DNA from: JAYREN01 sp963663375
GTDB lineage: Bacteria; Acidobacteriota; Holophagae; Holophagales; Holophagaceae
NCBI GenBank assembly: GCA_963663375.1
Contig: OY760195.1
Span: forward strand, 62,001 to 126,000
DNA length: 64,000 nt
Reading direction: 5' to 3'
Below, piece by piece: positions 59,751 through 64,000 of the stretch. Every line of letters begins with the position of its first letter. Within the stretch, counting starts at the first letter, position 1. Below the pieces are notes generated by a model. The model searched no databases, was not told the DNA's origin, and was given only the letters and a program-made list of their open reading frames with translations. The position numbers were made by a program, and so were the translations under genes.

Positions 59751-61679
59751 TTAGCGGGTGAGCAGGCTGACGTTGTCCACGACGAAGGATGTCTGGGCGC
59801 TGCTGTCCTCCGTCATCTTGAAATACACCCGCAGGGTCTGGCCCTTGTAGGCGCCGAGGTCGAAGGAACGGGACTGGTAGCCCGTGGCCTTGTTCAGGTT
59901 GCTGTAGGTGGCCAGGGTCTTGAGGGTGACCCCCGAGGTGTTCTGTATGGAGACATCCAGCTTGTCGTAGGCCGAGGTGGAGGTCGTCTCCGCGGTATCG
60001 ATGTGGAGATAGAAGCTCAGGGTGGCCGTCGTCGCGTTCGCGGGGATGGTCACGGTCTGATAGAGGGTCTCGGTGGCGGTCTTCCCGTTCCCTCCGAGCC
60101 AGGCGTACTTCGCGCCCTGGTAGGCGGGCTGGGCGGCCCAGGTGCCGATGGCGCCGGTGGCGCCGGACCAGGAGGTGGCGCCGGACTCGAAGCCGCCGTT
60201 CAGGACCTGCTCGTTGTTGGTCGGTGTGGAGCCGACGGTGAGGGTGGCTTTGGTGCTGGTGGCGCTGCCTACGGCATTGGTGACCACCACGTGGAACTGG
60301 GCGCCACTGTCGGCGCTAGTGGTGGCGGAGGTCGTGTACGTAGCGGAGGTGGCACCGCCCAGGACCGCGTTGTTTCGGTACCACTGGAAGGTGAAGGGGG
60401 CCGTCCCGCTTGCCGTTACCAGGAAGGTCGCCATCTGCCCTGCGTTCACCGTCAGGCTCTGGGGCTGACTGGTGATGGTAGGCGCCTGGGATTGAGGAGT
60501 GTCGGTCTGGTCTGAAAGACCCGAAAAGACAGGGATGGCGTTGACCCGGCAGTGGATGGAGTCCGTGCCGAGCCAGGGCAGCCCCGAGGCCGCCTTCACA
60601 CCGATGACCCGGTAGCCGGAGCCATAGGCGGCCCGAATCTGGTCAAGGGCGGCCTTGTCCGCAGGACTGGTCTCGGAGGTGAGCACGGGGACGAACACGC
60701 GATCATTGAGAATGACGTGGTTCACATAGGGCGCCTCTGCGGAACCGTCGATGCGGATCACGGTGTAGGGCTCTCCGGCCGCGTTGGTGCGCGTTCTCCA
60801 CTGCTCGGCCGCCGCCTCGTAATCGGAGTAGTAGCTGTCGCTCGAGGGAACCCGCTTCACCAGCACCTTGGTGGGACTGATGAACTTCGCCCAGCAGTCG
60901 ATGTGCTTGATGTAGTCCTTGGGGTAGGCCGGATCGGTCATGACGTAGTAGGGGCTGAGGCCCGCGGTGGTGCTCGCCATCGTCTTCAGCTGGGCCTCGG
61001 TATAGCCCGGATTCTCGTCCCGCAGGCGGTCCGTGGAGGCCCCCGCTTTCTTGCTGTCGGTCATGACATTGCCGCCCTGACAGACAAAGTCGAGGCTGAA
61101 GTAGGCGGGCTGCTGGAAGTAGCTGGCCACGACCTGGGGCACGCGGTCATCGTTGGGGCGCACTCCGTTGGCGCGGTAGACCACGTCCACCAGCCGCACC
61201 TCGCGCTTCCCGGCCACATCCGTGGTGATCCACCAGGGGGCGTAGTCCCGCGTCCAATAGGTATCGGTGGTGGCGGTGATGAAGGCGATGTTCGCCAGGT
61301 TCACGCTGGCGTTCTGGAAGGCCGTGCGGGCGGCGTTCTGGCTGGATGAAGCGCAGAGCACGTAGACCTTCAGCTCCGTGGCCATGGCCTTGACCGCGTC
61401 CACCGAGATGCCCAGGGGGTAACGGATCAAGGCACCCTGGACCTTCTCCCACTCCGCGATCATGCGAGGGGCCACGGGATTGGCCCGCACCTCCGAGACC
61501 GCCGGATAGGCCAACTCGTAATCCAGCATGAAGCGCGGTTCGTCGGGACCCGGATCCTTCGTGAGCCCACGGAGGTCATAGGGATTCGGGGTCTGGGGCT
61601 TTCCGTGGCCATGCTGGGCGGCCAGGGGCATCGCCAACACGGCGAGGGGAAGCAGATAGCGAAGGGGATGGCGATTCAT
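59751..61679 (-). CDS. Secreted peptidyl-arginine deiminase-like (agmatine deiminase fold) protein with Ig-like and C-terminal beta domains
   Basis: A 642-aa secreted protein. A signal peptide (about 1-21) precedes a PAD_porph-type deiminase domain: TRDYAPWW near residue 144, a Gly/Asn loop QGGNVMTD, HIDCWAKFISP near 260 and the catalytic Cys in GTDSIHC at about 376. An Ig-like domain (about 390-480, SQPQSLTVNAGQMATFLVTA) and a MAM/CBM-like beta domain (about 485-642, NGGFESGATSWSG...FVVDNVSLLTR) follow. The family deiminates guanidino groups of arginine/agmatine; this extracellular member could modify proteins or peptides. The 169-bp region upstream has no element I recognise. Confidence 0.82.
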   Translation of the reverse strand: MNRHPLRYLLPLAVLAMPLAAQHGHGKPQTPNPYDLRGLTKDPGPDEPRFMLDYELAYPAVSEVRANPVAPRMIAEWEKVQGALIRYPLGISVDAVKAMATELKVYVLCASSSQNAARTAFQNASVNLANIAFITATTDTYWTRDYAPWWITTDVAGKREVRLVDVVYRANGVRPNDDRVPQVVASYFQQPAYFSLDFVCQGGNVMTDSKKAGASTDRLRDENPGYTEAQLKTMASTTAGLSPYYVMTDPAYPKDYIKHIDCWAKFISPTKVLVKRVPSSDSYYSDYEAAAEQWRTRTNAAGEPYTVIRIDGSAEAPYVNHVILNDRVFVPVLTSETSPADKAALDQIRAAYGSGYRVIGVKAASGLPWLGTDSIHCRVNAIPVFSGLSDQTDTPQSQAPTITSQPQSLTVNAGQMATFLVTASGTAPFTFQWYRNNAVLGGATSATYTTSATTSADSGAQFHVVVTNAVGSATSTKATLTVGSTPTNNEQVLNGGFESGATSWSGATGAIGTWAAQPAYQGAKYAWLGGNGKTATETLYQTVTIPANATTATLSFYLHIDTAETTSTSAYDKLDVSIQNTSGVTLKTLATYSNLNKATGYQSRSFDLGAYKGQTLRVYFKMTEDSSAQTSFVVDNVSLLTR

Positions 61680-61848
61680 CGAAGGGACTCCACAAGGCAG
61701 GACCGCAGCCCTGGCCCCGGCGGAAGGCGCGGGTGCGAAGCTGCGGCGGACACGGACAGGAAAAGAACGAATCCAGTTTCCCCGCGACCCGGCAGCCTTA
61801 CCTGGTCCGGTTTCCAGATAGAGGATGGTCCGCTTCCCCGTGATTAGG

Positions 61849-62850
61849 TCAGATCGCGCCCGCGCCCGTGGCGGATTCCACGGTGATGGGGCCCGCCTCG
61901 GTGTGGGCCTCCAGGCGCACCGGGCAGGGTTCTACGCCGCACTGGCGGCACCAGGCGCGCTGGCAAGGGTCCACATGGGTATGCAGTTCACCCTCGAGGG
62001 TGGCCTCTGCGATGACGCGCTTGCCGAATTCATCGGCCAGATCGTGGCCCCGATTGATGGTGTAGAACTCCGGGATCACCATGTGGATGTCCACGTGGGT
62101 GTAGCGTCCCGCCCGCAGGGTGCGCAGTTCGTGGATGGCGATGACATCCGCGGGCCGCACCCGGTTGATGATCTCGATCAGCCGCGTGAGCAGGACGGGG
62201 TCTTCCATATCCAGGAGCGCCTGGCTGGAGCTGCGGACCAGCTTGAAGCCGGTCACTGCCAGCAGCGTGCCCACGACCATGGCCATGATGGGATCCAGCC
62301 AGAGGATACCCGTGAATTTCACCAGCAGCAGGGCGGCACCGATGCCCAGGGTGGTCCAGAAATCCGAAAGCACATGGTGCCCATCGGCCTCGATGGCTCG
62401 GGAGCGATGCTTCTTCCCCATGTGGATGAGGAAGAGCCCCAGCAGGCCGTTCATGCTCCCAGCAATCACATTGACGATCAGGCCCTTGCCCAGTTCCTTC
62501 ATGTGGAAAGTGCCACTGAGCTGAGCGTGGAGGGCCGAGATGGCCTCCCACCAGATCATCACCGCCGCGAGCGCGATGAGCCCTCCTTCGAAGGCGGCGC
62601 TGAAGTGCTCGATCTTGCCGTGACCGTAAGGGTGTTCCCGATCCGCGGGTTTCTCGGCGAAGATCACTGCGCCCAGAGCGAAGACCGCAGCCACTACGTT
62701 CACCACGCTTTCGATGGCATCGGAGAGCAGGGCCGTGGAACCCGAAATCAGGTAGGCGAGGTATTTGAGGCCCAGAATGAGAATGCCTGCGCCGATGGAG
62801 AGCGAAACCACGCGCAGGCGGGTCTTGCGGGAGAGATGATCCATGTTCAT
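61849..62850 (-). CDS. Cation diffusion facilitator (CDF) metal efflux protein with Cys-rich tail
   Basis: A 333-aa CDF transporter. TM1 begins near residue 13; TM2 has LLSDAIESVVNVVAA with the metal-site D/E pattern; the HxxxD pair of TM5 is HHVLSDFWTT; REHPYGHGKIEHFSA is the family loop. The cytoplasmic C-terminal domain (HELRTLRAGRYTHVDIHMVIP) ends in a Cys-rich extension CQRAWCRQCGVEPCPVR (about 296-312) not typical of ordinary CDFs. Zn, Fe or Co/Mn export is expected; the metal is not determined. Confidence 0.88.
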   Translation of the reverse strand: MNMDHLSRKTRLRVVSLSIGAGILILGLKYLAYLISGSTALLSDAIESVVNVVAAVFALGAVIFAEKPADREHPYGHGKIEHFSAAFEGGLIALAAVMIWWEAISALHAQLSGTFHMKELGKGLIVNVIAGSMNGLLGLFLIHMGKKHRSRAIEADGHHVLSDFWTTLGIGAALLLVKFTGILWLDPIMAMVVGTLLAVTGFKLVRSSSQALLDMEDPVLLTRLIEIINRVRPADVIAIHELRTLRAGRYTHVDIHMVIPEFYTINRGHDLADEFGKRVIAEATLEGELHTHVDPCQRAWCRQCGVEPCPVRLEAHTEAGPITVESATGAGAI

Positions 62851-62925
62851 GGGGCGCCCTTTCAGCCCTTGGGGCCTAGAGCATGATCGCCCGAGGGAAG
62901 GTCCGGGATCAAGCAGGGCAAAGGC

Positions 62926-63978
62926 TTAGGGATTGAGTCGCAGCAGCCTTCCGACGAATCGCTGGATGTCCTCGGGCCTCGTATCGAAGGCGCACATCCA
63001 GCGCACCAGCCCGGCGCGCTCATCCCAGGGCCAGAAGAAGGTCTCGCGCTGCAAGGGTTCAAGGAGATCTACCGGGATGCGGGCGAAGACGGAGTTGACC
63101 TGCACGGGGAAGGCCACGTCCACGAAAGGCAGCGCCACAACCGCCTGGTGGAGTTCCTGGGCCATGGCATTGGCCTGGCGCCCGTTCTCGATCCAGAGAT
63201 CATCTCCAAGCAGGGCCTCGAACTGAGCGGAGATGAAGCGCATCTTGGAGGAGAGCTGCATGCTGTGTTTCTGCCAGTACGGGAAATCTTCTCCCAAGCC
63301 GGGTTTGAGGAAGACTACTGCCTCGCCGCAGAGCATCCCCTGCTTGGTGCCGCCGAAGCTGACCACATCCACGCCGCTGTCCAGCAGCATCTCCCGCAGA
63401 TCGATCCCCATGGCGGCCACCGCGCAGCCCAGGCGGGCGCCGTCCACATGAACCCCAAGGCCATGGGCGTGAGCCATGCCCACGAGGGTTCGCAGCTCCT
63501 CGAGGCTATATAGCGTGCCCACTTCCGTTGGCTGAGTGATCGTCAAGGCCACGGGCAGGGCGCCGTGCACACCATGGCCGCGCCCAAGCACCTCGGCCAG
63601 GGCGGCGGGATCGAGCTTGCCGTCCAGGCTCCGCAGGGGCATCAACCGCATCCCCAGGGTGCGTTCTGGCGCCGTGCTCTCATCGTTCCAGAGATGGGCC
63701 AGATCTGAACAGAGCACCGCGCCGTAGGGCTTATGGAAGGCCATCAGAGAAAGGACATTGGCCGCCGTGCCGTTGAAGACAAAATGGGTGGACACCGGTT
63801 GGTCGAAGAGCCGATCGAAGGCCTTCCGGGCTCGGGCCGTAACGGCGTCATCCCCGTAGGCCATGGCGTGTCCATGGTTGACCGCAGCGATGTGCGCCAG
63901 GATCCGGGGATGGACCCCCGCGAAGTTGTCGCTGGCGAAACCGCGGGGGAATGCGTATGAAGAGGTTTGGGTGTTCAC
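62926..63978 (-). CDS. Low-specificity L-threonine aldolase-type PLP enzyme
   Basis: A 350-aa fold-type I PLP enzyme of the threonine aldolase/beta-eliminating lyase family. The N-terminal DNFAGVHPRILAHIAAVNHGHAMAYGDDAVT is characteristic, VDGARLGCAVAAMG carries the PLP-ring Asp, and Lys212 in SFGGTKQGML is the Schiff-base lysine. It would cleave L-threonine or allo-threonine to glycine and acetaldehyde. It starts at ATG 63978, 22 bp from the window edge. Confidence 0.9.
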   Translation of the reverse strand: MNTQTSSYAFPRGFASDNFAGVHPRILAHIAAVNHGHAMAYGDDAVTARARKAFDRLFDQPVSTHFVFNGTAANVLSLMAFHKPYGAVLCSDLAHLWNDESTAPERTLGMRLMPLRSLDGKLDPAALAEVLGRGHGVHGALPVALTITQPTEVGTLYSLEELRTLVGMAHAHGLGVHVDGARLGCAVAAMGIDLREMLLDSGVDVVSFGGTKQGMLCGEAVVFLKPGLGEDFPYWQKHSMQLSSKMRFISAQFEALLGDDLWIENGRQANAMAQELHQAVVALPFVDVAFPVQVNSVFARIPVDLLEPLQRETFFWPWDERAGLVRWMCAFDTRPEDIQRFVGRLLRLNP

Positions 63979-64000
63979 GGCTCAGGCCTCCTGGCGATGG

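Noticed and set aside
61680..61848. Possible c-di-GMP (GEMM) riboswitch before the PAD-like gene
   Set aside because: A GCCGGGT segment recalls the 3' part, but the GCAAA-type core and GACGCAAAGCC block are absent.

Overview
This window is GC-rich and densely packed. It reads like a chromosome segment of a motile, Gram-negative, diderm bacterium. Evidence for that is the Omp85-type outer-membrane assembly protein, several predicted lipoproteins and secreted proteins, a PstSCAB-PhoU phosphate system with unusually large permeases, and two flagellar gene blocks that include FlhF, FlhG, FliA and a MotE-like protein. The mix of Mqo, the COG4590-type PstC, a DhnA-type aldolase and class-I-like flagellar operons with candidate sigma-54 promoters is compatible with Acidobacteriota of the Holophagae/Geothrix type. 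That placement is an inference from gene content and was not tested by any search.

Layout. Positions 1-6001 hold the tail of an NtrC-type regulator (+) and a minus-strand run: nitronate monooxygenase-like oxidoreductase, bifunctional Rel/SpoT, CoA-pyrophosphatase-type Nudix, a small membrane protein and a BrkB/YihY membrane protein. Positions 6100-20500 are mostly housekeeping: MoeA, two divergent serine tRNAs, Asd, rhodanese, a TlpA-type lipoprotein thioredoxin, a PAS hybrid histidine kinase, a HAD phosphatase, PurF, MiaA and a PlsC-type acyltransferase. Several small secreted or unknown proteins lie between them, including a pair of tandem paralogues of no family I recognise. Positions 20700-28734 carry Mqo and then pstS-pstC-pstA-pstB-phoU, with overlapping start and stop codons from pstC onward. 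Next come YidD and IspG (minus), a MITE-like element with perfect 20-bp terminal inverted repeats, and a response regulator whose start codon lies inside a perfect 16-bp hairpin.

Flagella. Block 1 (minus, 41891 down to 31335) runs flgB-flgC-fliE-fliF-fliG-fliH-fliI-fliJ-motE-fliK-flgD-flgE and builds the MS ring, rod, export ATPase and hook. Block 2 (minus, 57596 down to 50214) runs flhA-flhF-flhG-fliA-fliM-fliN and supplies the export gate, placement/number control, sigma-28 and the C-ring. Each block has a candidate sigma-54 -24/-12 promoter at its head. The genes fliO/P/Q/R, flhB, motA/B and flagellin are not in the window. Between the blocks lie a STAS anti-sigma antagonist, the Omp85 protein, tRNA-Val, GlmS, a 2-Cys peroxiredoxin and a DhnA-type aldolase. 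There is also a scar where two converging genes have both lost their 3' ends at a single junction near 49605.

The right end holds an unrecognised 599-aa protein, a secreted peptidyl-arginine-deiminase-like enzyme with Ig-like and C-terminal beta domains, a CDF metal transporter with a Cys-rich tail, and a threonine aldolase. No CRISPR array, prophage or complete insertion sequence is seen.
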